In this document: piece by piece, positions 26,494 to 36,002 of the stretch
How the letters are laid out: each line of letters begins with the position of its first letter
Numbering within the stretch: the first letter of the stretch is position 1
NCBI GenBank assembly: GCA_033763895.1
Contig: JANRJQ010000010.1
Coordinates: 314,146 to 378,145 of the forward strand
Direction: 5' to 3'
DNA length: 64,000 nt
Source: Chloroherpetonaceae bacterium
GTDB taxonomy: Bacteria > Bacteroidota > Chlorobiia > Chlorobiales > Thermochlorobacteraceae
The notes under the pieces: generated by a model
Seen by the model: the letters and a program-made list of their open reading frames with translations, nothing else
Told to the model about the DNA's origin: nothing
Database searches by the model: none
Position numbers and translations under genes: made by a program

Positions 26494-29400
26494 TTAACGA
26501 AGAATAAGTAGTTTTTCTAATTTTTCTGCATGAAAGGCCCCATCATTGGCATGAAGGGTAACTTTGTAAAGATAAACGCCGTTTGCAAGTTCATTGCCAT
26601 CGGTATCGCGACCATCCCACTCGATTTTAACTTGCGACCCACCCGAGACAAATGGCGAGTCGATTGCTTTAAGCAACCTCCCCGAAACGGAATAAATTCG
26701 AATCGTAGCGGTAAGTGAAGATGAAACCGGTGCATTATGAGTGAAAACGAAAGCAGTAGTACTTCTAAATGGGTTTGGATAATTATAGACCGCAAAAAGT
26801 GAAGGTTCAGAAGAATTCTGAACCGTAAAATTCAGAATGCGCTCGGAGGAATTATTGAATGTATCCCAAACCTTGAACTTGAGTTCGTATTTACCATCGA
26901 CGAGATTTTTAAGCGGGTATCGAACCGTGCCATCGGTAAAGCTTTCCGGGGCAGATTGAAAAAATTCATTTAAGATGACGGGATTGCGTTCATCATTATT
27001 AAGTACAAGAGATATTTCTTGACCCACGCGTTGTGTGAGGTTGATTCCGTTGGGGTCTGAAACTGTTGCCAAGAAAACCGGATTTTGAGAAACTAACCCA
27101 CCTGAAACAAAGCCGGGTTCATCAAATGAGACTTCAATAAATGGACCCTCGGTATCTGCGGTAGCGTTGCTATTGGTTCCAAACAAGCGAATCTGATTAA
27201 AAAAGCCTTGCGCGTTTTGGTTGAGTAAATTGCTTTGTGAATTGGCAGATTCTTGCCAAGCGGTGAGTGAAATTCGTCCTGTTCGAAGCGAATCGTAACT
27301 GATGTTTTTTGGGATTACAAAGTTAACCCGAAACTTCCCATTCTGAATATTGACAGTACCCCGATAAATGGCGGCGTTTTGAACCTCAAAGAAACTATCA
27401 AAACTGCCTGCGGCATTGTTATCTGTTCCAAGCTGGCGTGAAGCGTCGAATACAACAATTGAAGCTTTCCCATTAAATCCGGTTGAAATGGTGGAATCGA
27501 TGTTGCGAATTGACCCTGAAATCGTTGCTCTTCCTAAAGCAGGAAGATTGATTACCCCTATTGGCGTGGGTGAAGTTGAATTAATCGAATCAATCGATGC
27601 TGTAATTCCACCGCCCACCAATCGCAACGCCGGGTCACCCAAAAGAAAAAACTTTTCAATATCATTTAAAAATCCGCTTGCATATAGACTAGACTTGAAT
27701 CGAAAGAGAATTTCGCCTAAAGTAAAATATTGAAGATTTGAATCGCGCTCAAAGATTGAACGGAATAGAATAGGCGGATAAGCGGAACCACTTGAAATTA
27801 GGATTGAGCGGCTATTGGTGATTAAAGCGATTGCGCCACCATCTTGAAGGAGAAACATCGCCTCGCCACCACTTTGTGAATTCGGGTCGTCGGCCCGTCC
27901 AAAGTCGCAAGTGGCAGTAACTGCCAGCGTCATTCTCTTACGATTTGAAATTAAAGGTAGTGAAAATGAGGGTTCAAAAATTCGCTCTGCTGTCCATACC
28001 GTTGGATTGCCGTGACCGATGTAATTCGTGGCGACGGCACCCAAGTTAATTTGACGAATGATTTCATTGAAAGCGTCGGGACGGCGAAGTCCGCCGGTGG
28101 AGCGCTCAAATCGATAAAATCCTGAATACACTTTCACAGGATTCATATAGGGTGCGGTTGTTAGCATTTGGCTGATGGTGAATTCGCTATCAAAACAGAA
28201 GCGATTCCCATCATTTCCTTCATTGCCATTTGGGCCATCATCAGCAACAAAAATTGCACGATTTCGCCAATCCCCTTGGTCTGAGGCGGTTTCATATTCA
28301 ATGATTTTATCAACAGCAAGCGCGGCATTCGAAGCTGTTTGAACAGTAATTCTCCCTATTGCAAGATCCGGGCGAATATCTTCACCATCAACGGCAACAA
28401 AAAAATCGTCGGTTGTTTGAATTTGATTGGTGTAACTAAAAAGGTTTTCTTCTGTTTGATGTGTTGGCACTTTTGAATAACCTGCGCCCAAAATATTGCG
28501 AGGATCCCAATCGCCATCGCCAAAAAGGAGAACGTGCTTGGGTTTTGCAGTTTCGCTTGGGGCATTGTCATAAAGAAACTTCACAAAATCTCTTATGGCC
28601 GTGAAATCTTGCTTACCCCCCGAAAATTCGTTAAAGATGGATTCAACCGAAACCGTTATCCCATTCAGCGCTTCAGCTCCCCATAGTGTCCGGTTTGAAC
28701 GATAGTCGCGAAGTCTCTCTGCTGCCGCTTCGAAATCCTTCCCATAAACAATGATGTAATTTGGATAAGCTGATTGAGAAAGCAAAGAGAGTCCCTTTAA
28801 ATTTTGATTAGCAACTGCACTGGCAGAGACTGGCCGTTTAAAGGAAATACCATCTCCGAAATACACATATTCACGGTAGGAATTCAGGAGTGATGTTGCT
28901 CGAAAACTCAAGACGCCTGAATTAAAAGTCGTTCCAGTTAGAGCAGTGATTTCAGATAAATTTGTGATGTCCCAAATTGTGCCGGATTGAGAAGCATTTC
29001 TCACTCGGTATTCAACAATGCCCGAAGCGGTTTGTCCGGTTAAAGAATTGAATTTCAGAAACCCGTTTCTTGCTTCGATTCCACGCCAGTATTGTAATTC
29101 TGCCCAGTCAGGATAGAATGTTGAAGCTGAATTTGAAGCGGAAAAATCAAGATCAAGCCTTGAGGTTTCACCGGTTATTCTGGTGGCATCAACAGTTGCA
29201 TTGAGATTAAGCAAGGTTGATTCTTGATAAAATCCGCTTGGTTGAAATACGGATACTTGTCTGATTTGACGGCCATTTTCGGTTAGGGTAAAGAGTTCTG
29301 TCTGGCGGCTTTGTGCTACGGCGCGAACTCGGTAAGTAATGGGTCGATTGCGATCAATCCCCTCTGCAGATATGGTATAGGTTTGCCGCGAAAGTGTTGA

Positions 29401-30714
29401 ACTTAAAGCACGGTCATAAAAATTTAGGCTGGTGTTAGCAAAATTCACACGGTCGTTCTCTACAAAACTTAGGGTTTGAAACGATTCCGGACTTGAGATG
29501 GGATTGCCGGTTTCTGAAGGCAAAGATAAAATCCTTTTTCCATCCTCTCCCTCAGTTGAAAGAAAAGCAAAAGCTGAATTCGATTGACGATTCAAGTAAT
29601 GTGAAAGTTGATTGTTTCTGAAAACAAAACCCGAAGCACCTGTTGCATAAAACAAAATGGCATCACCATCATCAAACCGTCCATCACTTTCTCCGGTAAC
29701 AAGGATGGGGATTTCACGCAAATCTTGAATTCGTGAAGTGTTTACTTTTAGATCAAGTTCTTCGGCACCATTGAAGTAAATCTTGAGTTTCCGAGGATTT
29801 AAGCCGGAGGTAGAAATTCCAATGGATTCGAGATAGGCTCTATCTAAGCGATAAATACCTTCCTCCCGAAGCTCTAAGCGAACGAATCTTCCTGTTTTTA
29901 AGACGCTTTCCCGAAAGGTGTTTTGAAGTTTTGGGATGGAGAATCGGTTGATAACGCCATAGTTAAGAAATTGAGAAAAGAAGTTGTGCTCACCTTTCAC
30001 TTGTTGCGAAGAGCGATTAAAAAAAGCATTTGTAGGAGGTGAATCAACGGTGGCGTAACGGATTTTGAGTGTGATCCTTTCAATTTTTTCTAAAGTTTTT
30101 CTTTTAGGTGAAAATCGCAAAGGAGAGATGATTACGCTTATTGACGGGTATCCACGAACGATTTCAACCTTTCCAACTTGAACCGGTGAAACAAACGACT
30201 CCAAATTGTATTTATTTCCTTGGTTGTAAGAAATAGAGCCACTTTTAAAATTTTCAAATGGAATCGGAACAAGTGTTGTGTTTTGAAGGGAAACAGATTT
30301 TATTTCAAGAATCTCAACTGTTGGATTTGCCATCGAAGGTAATAAAAGTGGGACGATACGGCTTGGGGATTTTGGGTCACCGGGCTCACCAAGTGTGACA
30401 CCATTGAGAAATTGATACTCTTGAAATGTAACTCCCCCCGATTGAATAATTGTGGCTTGACCATTCTTTTCCCATTGAGGGATAAATGAAAAAATGATTT
30501 CGTTTTGATTTTGAGAAAGAACCGTGATGTCTTTAGTTGAAGCAATCTTTGGCTGTGAATATGCGGTATGACCAAAAAGAAAAAGGATGGAAAAAAGTAA
30601 TCGGATTGAATCAAAAAATTCAACTGAATTGATGTTACAATGACGAACATCATAACGAATTCGATAGATAAAGTCTTTGAATTTGAAAAGGGAGAAATGG
30701 CACAGAACGGTCAT
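26494..30714 (-). CDS. porU: Type IX secretion system sortase PorU (peptidase C25)
   Basis: A 1406-residue exported protein. PorU cuts the C-terminal signal from T9SS cargo on the cell surface and attaches the cargo to lipopolysaccharide. The C25 (gingipain) catalytic pair is visible as His901 in NYIGHGNPTVW and Cys936 in VTATCDFGRADDP. A signal sequence core lies near residues 38-53 (LLFSILFLFGHTAYSQ), after an unusually long N-terminal stretch; ATG 30714 is the only ATG before it. The C-terminus has a T9SS/FlgD-like beta domain beginning YNYPNPFRS and ending GVYLYKVTLHAND. It is longer than the Porphyromonas protein (about 1160). It diverges from bciB, and 55 bases separate its stop from hmgA. 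Confidence 0.92.
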   Translation of the reverse strand: MTVLCHFSLFKFKDFIYRIRYDVRHCNINSVEFFDSIRLLFSILFLFGHTAYSQPKIASTKDITVLSQNQNEIIFSFIPQWEKNGQATIIQSGGVTFQEYQFLNGVTLGEPGDPKSPSRIVPLLLPSMANPTVEILEIKSVSLQNTTLVPIPFENFKSGSISYNQGNKYNLESFVSPVQVGKVEIVRGYPSISVIISPLRFSPKRKTLEKIERITLKIRYATVDSPPTNAFFNRSSQQVKGEHNFFSQFLNYGVINRFSIPKLQNTFRESVLKTGRFVRLELREEGIYRLDRAYLESIGISTSGLNPRKLKIYFNGAEELDLKVNTSRIQDLREIPILVTGESDGRFDDGDAILFYATGASGFVFRNNQLSHYLNRQSNSAFAFLSTEGEDGKRILSLPSETGNPISSPESFQTLSFVENDRVNFANTSLNFYDRALSSTLSRQTYTISAEGIDRNRPITYRVRAVAQSRQTELFTLTENGRQIRQVSVFQPSGFYQESTLLNLNATVDATRITGETSRLDLDFSASNSASTFYPDWAELQYWRGIEARNGFLKFNSLTGQTASGIVEYRVRNASQSGTIWDITNLSEITALTGTTFNSGVLSFRATSLLNSYREYVYFGDGISFKRPVSASAVANQNLKGLSLLSQSAYPNYIIVYGKDFEAAAERLRDYRSNRTLWGAEALNGITVSVESIFNEFSGGKQDFTAIRDFVKFLYDNAPSETAKPKHVLLFGDGDWDPRNILGAGYSKVPTHQTEENLFSYTNQIQTTDDFFVAVDGEDIRPDLAIGRITVQTASNAALAVDKIIEYETASDQGDWRNRAIFVADDGPNGNEGNDGNRFCFDSEFTISQMLTTAPYMNPVKVYSGFYRFERSTGGLRRPDAFNEIIRQINLGAVATNYIGHGNPTVWTAERIFEPSFSLPLISNRKRMTLAVTATCDFGRADDPNSQSGGEAMFLLQDGGAIALITNSRSILISSGSAYPPILFRSIFERDSNLQYFTLGEILFRFKSSLYASGFLNDIEKFFLLGDPALRLVGGGITASIDSINSTSPTPIGVINLPALGRATISGSIRNIDSTISTGFNGKASIVVFDASRQLGTDNNAAGSFDSFFEVQNAAIYRGTVNIQNGKFRVNFVIPKNISYDSLRTGRISLTAWQESANSQSNLLNQNAQGFFNQIRLFGTNSNATADTEGPFIEVSFDEPGFVSGGLVSQNPVFLATVSDPNGINLTQRVGQEISLVLNNDERNPVILNEFFQSAPESFTDGTVRYPLKNLVDGKYELKFKVWDTFNNSSERILNFTVQNSSEPSLFAVYNYPNPFRSTTAFVFTHNAPVSSSLTATIRIYSVSGRLLKAIDSPFVSGGSQVKIEWDGRDTDGNELANGVYLYKVTLHANDGAFHAEKLEKLLILR

Positions 30715-30885
30715 AACCGAATTACGATTCCGATTGATTTTGATGATAAAGTAAAATTTAATATAGCACCCCCGTTGTGTGAGGACAAGTATTGAATTTT
30801 CTCTTTTTCAATTGAAAAAAACAGAATTAAATCCTTAATGAAATTGGCTAACTTTCAGGAGAAAAAAAATGAAAGGAGTTAACCA

Positions 30886-32181
30886 ATGCCGCCATATTCC
30901 CAATTTCCCAATAAAACCAATGGTGATAAAGACTATTCGCCTGTGAAAACACTCATCCCCAATAAGCCAAATGAAACACTTTGCAGCAGTTGTGGGCTTT
31001 GTCATATCAGAACTTGGCCTGTAAAGGAAAGCTTTGAAAGTTGTGTTTTTGAAAACGGATGGCTTTCGGGTGAGGCTCAGCTTTTTGGGCGAAGTCGATC
31101 ACTTTCTGATGAAAAGGGCAATCAAGATGAATTGCGTTTTGGAATTTATAAGAAGCGCTTTATTGCCAGAATGAAAAAGCCGGTTGCAGAATCTCAATGG
31201 AGTGGGATCATCACCTCAATCGCGACAAAGGCACTGAGCTCAGGACTTATCGAGGGTGTGGTAACACTTCACAGAAGCAAAGCGGATTTCTTTTTCCCGG
31301 AACCTGTACTAGCCACAAACCTTGAGGATATTCAAAAAGCAAAAGGAAATAAACCGGTGATTTCACCCGTATTAAAGAGCCTCGAAACGGCTTACGAAAA
31401 GGGGTTCAAAAAATTACTTGTTATCGGTGCAAGCTGTCATATTCATGTCTTGAGAGATTTTCAAAAACGACATCCTTATCTCAGAGACATTGAAATTTAT
31501 ACTGTAGGTATTCCCTGTGTGGATAACATCAAGCCAAAAAATCTTCGGTGGATTCTTTCAAAAATTTCCCACAACCATCAAACGGTCAATCATTATGAAT
31601 TTATGCAGGATTTCACGGTTCACTTAAAGCATCACGATGGCGAGTTAGAAAAAGTTCCTTATTTCAGTTTACCTCAAGAATTAACCCAGACCGATGTTTT
31701 TGCTCCAAGTTGTCTCTCATGTTTCGATTACTTTAACAGCCTTTCTGATATTACGGTAGGTTATGCCGGTGCACCGCTTGTGGGAAATGAAAAGCTTCAA
31801 TGGGTATTTCTTCGAACTGAGAAAGGTGAAGCTTTATTGAATCTCATTGAAACTGAATTGGAGATTTTTCCGGAAGTAAGTGGAGGGAATCGAAAAGAGG
31901 CTGTGAAAGAGGGAATTAAAGCATTTATCAATCGATTACATTCAGATAAAATTGAATCGGGAAGAAAAATACCGATTTGGGCGGGGATGCTGCTCGCAAA
32001 ACTCTTTCAAAAAATCGGGGTGAAAGGGGTGGAATTTGCTCGGTACTCAGTGGATTATCATTTAATTCGAAATTATTTTTTCGTGAAAAAAAATTATCCC
32101 GAGAAATTGAAATCGCTTATCCCGCCAAATGTCTATGTGATTTTGAAGGAATACGGCTTTGAGAATGAAAAAAGCTCCTAA
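30886..32181 (+). CDS. bciB: 3,8-Divinyl (proto)chlorophyllide 8-vinyl reductase, BciB type
   Basis: A 431-residue iron-sulfur flavoprotein of the FrhB/FdhB C-terminal family. BciB uses reduced ferredoxin to reduce the C8 vinyl group in (bacterio)chlorophyll synthesis. Cluster Cys: C33, C36, C39 in LCSSCGLC and C52 in ESCVFENG. The internal run HYEFMQDFTVHLKHHDG, then EKVPYFSLP and FAPSCLSCFDYFNSLSDITVGY, is strikingly like cyanobacterial and green-sulfur BciB, which sets it apart from F420-reducing hydrogenase or dehydrogenase subunits. The start has AAAGGAG upstream of ATG 30886. No other pigment gene is adjacent; hemL lies 20 kb away. It converges with the PyrK-like gene. Confidence 0.82.
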   Translation: MPPYSQFPNKTNGDKDYSPVKTLIPNKPNETLCSSCGLCHIRTWPVKESFESCVFENGWLSGEAQLFGRSRSLSDEKGNQDELRFGIYKKRFIARMKKPVAESQWSGIITSIATKALSSGLIEGVVTLHRSKADFFFPEPVLATNLEDIQKAKGNKPVISPVLKSLETAYEKGFKKLLVIGASCHIHVLRDFQKRHPYLRDIEIYTVGIPCVDNIKPKNLRWILSKISHNHQTVNHYEFMQDFTVHLKHHDGELEKVPYFSLPQELTQTDVFAPSCLSCFDYFNSLSDITVGYAGAPLVGNEKLQWVFLRTEKGEALLNLIETELEIFPEVSGGNRKEAVKEGIKAFINRLHSDKIESGRKIPIWAGMLLAKLFQKIGVKGVEFARYSVDYHLIRNYFFVKKNYPEKLKSLIPPNVYVILKEYGFENEKSS

Positions 32182-32215
32182 TACTTGATTTGAGATGATC
32201 GAAAAAATAGGTTGC

Positions 32216-33007
32216 TTAATCAAACAAAATTTCTCTTGAATCGATAACGCTGCCGTATTGGCATAAAAGTTTGTAGGTAAAACCTCCGCCGCTCTTAATT
32301 CGAATCGGACAGCCGTAACAAATGCCGATTCCGCAACCCATTGTTGATTCAATTGAGACTTCGCAAGGTATTGAGTTTTCGTTACACAAATTCGAGAGTG
32401 CCGAAAGCATCGGGTTTGGACCGCAAGAAAATACGCGAAGTTTTTCACCGTCAAATTTTGGAAGCATTGAACTAAAGAGTTGAACGCTGTTTCCCTTGAA
32501 TCCCTTGCTGCCATCGTCTGTGGCAACGGAAATATTACTTAGTCCTTTTTCTATAATTTCGGATGCATTTCTTGCGCCAATAATGTTTACTACTTTTTTG
32601 CCAAGCTTAAGAAGGGTTTCTTCTAAAAGAGCCATCGGCGCAACACCAATTCCGCCCGAAATCAAAACTGCTGTATCAAAGTCGTTTTTATCGTAACCAA
32701 AAGTATTTCCAAGTGGGGCAAGCGTTTGCAGCCGGTCTCCTTTTTTGCAACGGTAAATCAGGTCTGTTCCAATGCCAACGCGTTTGCTCATAATTTCAAT
32801 GGTTTCTCCCGAAATGGAATGAATTGAAAAGGGACGACGAAGCAAAGGAGTTAAGCTATCGGAAACCTTGATTTCTAAAAATTGCCCTGCCTTTAAGGCT
32901 TTTGAAAATGTTGGGGCATGAAGCGAAACTACATTTATGCTTTCGGTAAGGTGATGATTTTCAAGGACTTCTAAAAGCTCATCTGTCGGATTAGGCGACT
33001 CTGTCAT
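32216..33007 (-). CDS. pyrK: PyrK-like dihydroorotate dehydrogenase electron-transfer subunit
   Basis: A 263-residue flavoprotein with a ferredoxin-reductase fold: FAD-binding beta-barrel with RRPFSIHS near residues 57-64, NAD-binding domain with ISGGIGVAPM, and a C-terminal [2Fe-2S] site at C225, C230, C233 and C249 (MGCGIGICYGC then LLCQYG). In PyrDB-PyrK enzymes it passes electrons from dihydroorotate to NAD+. No pyrD gene is adjacent, so the assignment rests on sequence alone. ATG 33007 is chosen over a TTG at 33037. Confidence 0.88.
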   Translation of the reverse strand: MTESPNPTDELLEVLENHHLTESINVVSLHAPTFSKALKAGQFLEIKVSDSLTPLLRRPFSIHSISGETIEIMSKRVGIGTDLIYRCKKGDRLQTLAPLGNTFGYDKNDFDTAVLISGGIGVAPMALLEETLLKLGKKVVNIIGARNASEIIEKGLSNISVATDDGSKGFKGNSVQLFSSMLPKFDGEKLRVFSCGPNPMLSALSNLCNENSIPCEVSIESTMGCGIGICYGCPIRIKSGGGFTYKLLCQYGSVIDSREILFD

Positions 33008-33067
33008 GATAAAGAAAATTGATTTGAAAGAGTGCAAAGAAAACCAATTAAACGGGGATAGACAAGT

Positions 33068-35434
33068 TCACTTTTTTGGATTCTGTCTTTGTGGCGGATT
33101 TGATTTTTGCTGAGTTTGAGAAGGAAGAGAAAATAGTGACTTTGATTGAGCGGTATCTGGCGTGCTTCTTTCCGGTTTTGATGGAGAAGAAGGGAGAATT
33201 GCCGGAGAAATTGAACCCGGCGGCTTTACTGAATTTTCCTTGTTAGGTAATGATGAACTTTTTAACGAATCGTTTAATGGAATAAAATTTGGTGCTTTTG
33301 AAGAATCAGAAGAAGTAGGTTTGATTGATTTGCTGCTATCAATTCCATTTAAATAGGCTTCCCAAATCTTCAATTTTTCAGAAATCGTATTGAATTCAGG
33401 TGAATCGGGAAAGCGAGAAGCAAGCAACTGATATTCAGTCAATGCTGAGTCACGATTTCGAAGTTCGGTTTCAAAGAGATATCCTTTTGCTAAAATGGCT
33501 TTGGGAATAAAACTTGATTTCGGAAAAAAAGATTGTAGGGAATCAAGCAATTGAAAAGCTCTTTTTGCATTTCGGTCATTGGTCGCTTCGACTGCTTTGG
33601 CGTATAAAGCCTCGTCAGGCTTGATTTCTGAAAGCATCGGGAGATTATAAAACACGCGTATCCGATTGGAATATCTTCCCTTCGGGTAAGATTTAAGGAT
33701 AATTTGAAACAGAGAATCTTGAACCACTGCGTTATTCATTGAGCGATAAACATCTGAGAGTGAAAAAAGACAAGTCTCTTTAAGGCGTGAAACAGCCATT
33801 GCAAGACTATCCGGAAATTTTCTTTCCTCCTCAGTGCATTTTTTTACTGTAAACTTGTACCAGTAAATCGCAGAATCTGGAATGGGGAGCGTAAAATGGA
33901 AAAATGAAGCAATCTCAGAATAGCGGTTCAGAAGTTCGAATTTATAATTATAAAGTGTTGAAGTATCCGGCGCAGTTTTGTAGGTTTTTCTTTCCTTAGA
34001 TCTCAAAACGAGCTGATTGCCAACGGAAGCAATTTCATTGAACGCATCACGAAAACCCATTGATACAAAAAATGTTCTTCGATATTCAAAGCGTTTACGG
34101 CGATTAAGGAGCGATGAGGTGCCTTGGGTTAGTGCCAAGGAATCTTGAATACGCTTGGCTTCTTTAAGGCTATCGACCATTTTACTCTCTTTCGTTACAG
34201 CAACAACGCCCAATTGTATGGTGCTGTCAAGAGTTCCGATAGTTTCATAGAGCCAAAGAATTTTTTCAACGCGTTCGGAAGCTATTTTCGCTTCTTGCGC
34301 GATTTCGCCTTGTGGGTACTGAACTCGCGCTGTGTCGTAAAGAGCTTTGGCTGCTTCATAATCACGAGAGATTTCTTGGCGAATTCGACCCAACCTAAAA
34401 AAACTCTTTGCAGCAGATTCAGTTCGCGGGCTTTTTCGAATAATTTCAAGATAGAGATTGATTGAAACACCTAAACGCTCAATCTGTGTGTAACACTCGG
34501 CGAGTTCGTAGCGGATATCACCAAATTTTTCGAAGTTCTTATCGTCTCCAAGCATATCCTCAAATACACGGATGGCTTCATCATAGACCTTTTGTTCGCG
34601 GAGATCGATGCCATAACTTAGTTCTGCGGTGTACTTTAAATCAAAATTTGGGTCGAGCGTTAAGATGAGTTTGTACGACTCAGCAGCCTTTTTGAAATCA
34701 CCGATTTGATCATAAACCCGGGCGAGCACAAAAGCTGCTCGTGCACGCAAATCGTAATCTTTCACCAACGGTATTCCCAATTCTATTTGCCTCGTGGTTT
34801 CTGCAAAATCGTTATCGGACAATGCTAACTGTGCTAAGACAAAATGTGCCTCCCCACGAACATTAGGCGAGCTCTTTTCGGATAAAATCACAGAACCTAA
34901 AACTGCTCGAGCTTCTTCAAAAATCTGCATAGCTGCAAGGGTTCTGCCATACCAAAAAGTTGCCTCATCAACAACATCGCCTTCAGGATAATTAGAAAGT
35001 ATTTCCTTAAACTTTCGTTCAGCCGGTTGAAATTCTTTTTGATGGTAGTAAGCTTTTCCTAAAAGAAGGAGCGCATCATCCGAGAGATCGCTTGCTGCAT
35101 GCGCTTGCAATACAATCGAGGTTTTTCGAATGACATTATCAAAAAATTGCTTTCCTGAAGCAGCATTTTCGAGAGATGGAAAAATGGTGAGCTTTGCTTT
35201 TTTTGAATAGTCTTGTGTTGTCCGAATTGCAATAATCCCACGCTCATATTCAAGTTTGGCGTTATGGAAGGCGTTAAAGTAGCCAGTAAAATTATGATAA
35301 ACCTTCCCCATAATGCTGTCATCTGTGCTTTCACAAGACAAGAGAGAGAGAACGAAAATCAAGTAACCTGCTCCCGAATACATTCGAAAAGCATTTTTTG
35401 AAAACCGAGTGTTACAGCGTTTAACTAGATTCAC
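33068..35434 (-). CDS. PorW/SprE-like TPR lipoprotein of the type IX secretion system
   Basis: A 788-residue TPR-repeat lipoprotein. The signal ends with lipobox LSLLSC (Cys near residue 34). The mature start, GKVYHNFTGYFNAFHNAKL, fits the family trait of SprE/PorW, which has HN-T--YN--FN just after the lipid Cys. About ten TPR-like helix pairs follow (ALLLLGKAYYHQKEFQPAERKF and similar), with an unstructured Ser/Pro/Lys tail of about 90 residues. PorW links PorN/M and the Sov translocon and is needed for T9SS secretion and gliding. The start is GTG 35434, favoured because it supplies positive residues before the signal helix; ATG 35383 would leave an acidic-free but uncharged short signal. 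Confidence 0.75.
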   Translation of the reverse strand: MNLVKRCNTRFSKNAFRMYSGAGYLIFVLSLLSCESTDDSIMGKVYHNFTGYFNAFHNAKLEYERGIIAIRTTQDYSKKAKLTIFPSLENAASGKQFFDNVIRKTSIVLQAHAASDLSDDALLLLGKAYYHQKEFQPAERKFKEILSNYPEGDVVDEATFWYGRTLAAMQIFEEARAVLGSVILSEKSSPNVRGEAHFVLAQLALSDNDFAETTRQIELGIPLVKDYDLRARAAFVLARVYDQIGDFKKAAESYKLILTLDPNFDLKYTAELSYGIDLREQKVYDEAIRVFEDMLGDDKNFEKFGDIRYELAECYTQIERLGVSINLYLEIIRKSPRTESAAKSFFRLGRIRQEISRDYEAAKALYDTARVQYPQGEIAQEAKIASERVEKILWLYETIGTLDSTIQLGVVAVTKESKMVDSLKEAKRIQDSLALTQGTSSLLNRRKRFEYRRTFFVSMGFRDAFNEIASVGNQLVLRSKERKTYKTAPDTSTLYNYKFELLNRYSEIASFFHFTLPIPDSAIYWYKFTVKKCTEEERKFPDSLAMAVSRLKETCLFSLSDVYRSMNNAVVQDSLFQIILKSYPKGRYSNRIRVFYNLPMLSEIKPDEALYAKAVEATNDRNAKRAFQLLDSLQSFFPKSSFIPKAILAKGYLFETELRNRDSALTEYQLLASRFPDSPEFNTISEKLKIWEAYLNGIDSSKSIKPTSSDSSKAPNFIPLNDSLKSSSLPNKENSVKPPGSISPAILPSSPSKPERSTPDTAQSKSLFSLPSQTQQKSNPPQRQNPKK

Positions 35435-35593
35435 TTATCCTGATGCAAAAGCAAAATGAAGGGATGAAAAAATTTAAGATTTAAGTTAACACACCGCAAT
35501 CAAAGAAAAGAGGGTTAAATGGGTGTAAAAACCAATTGAGATTTTAGGCCGATTCTTAAGGGGGGAAGCCGACTTAAACTTTTTGAAAATTGA

Positions 35594-35986
35594 TTAAAGA
35601 TTACTTCCTGCTTCTTCCTGAAATGCATGAAGTTGAAGCGATTTCAAAGTCACATAACGAAGTACCGCTTCATGTGTTGATTTCAAGATCACTTTGGGAG
35701 CCAGTCCGGCATCAAAGGCCTCCTTCCAACGCGATGCACATAAACACCATTTGTCACCCGACTTTAATCCCGGAAATCGGTATTCCGGGCGTGGGGTAGA
35801 AAGGTCGTTTCCCATTGCACGCGAAAATTTTAGGAATTCATCGGTCATAATCGCACAAACCACATGTTTCCCGCGGTCATCGGGTCCGGTTTGGCAAAAC
35901 CCATCTCTATAATAACCGGTTAAAGGTGAAGTGCAGCAGCATTCAAGTTCGCCGCCCATTACATTTTTTGCTTTTGCTAGTGACAT
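35594..35986 (-). CDS. DUF2237-family protein
   Basis: A 130-residue protein that spans the whole DUF2237 family: NVMGGELECC, SPLTGYYRDGFCQTGPDD, HVVCAIMTDEFLKFS, GNDLSTPRPEYRFPGLK, and DKWCLCASRW. The many conserved Cys suggest a metal or redox role, but function is unknown. It starts at ATG 35986, 17 bases after the response-regulator stop, so it is probably cotranscribed with it. Confidence 0.92.
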   Translation of the reverse strand: MSLAKAKNVMGGELECCCTSPLTGYYRDGFCQTGPDDRGKHVVCAIMTDEFLKFSRAMGNDLSTPRPEYRFPGLKSGDKWCLCASRWKEAFDAGLAPKVILKSTHEAVLRYVTLKSLQLHAFQEEAGSNL

Positions 35987-36002
35987 AGGGTTTAGCTGTA
36001 GG

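Noticed and set aside
30886-32181. F420-reducing hydrogenase beta subunit
   Set aside because: Shares the fold, but the central and C-terminal phrases match BciB much better and there is no hydrogenase gene nearby.
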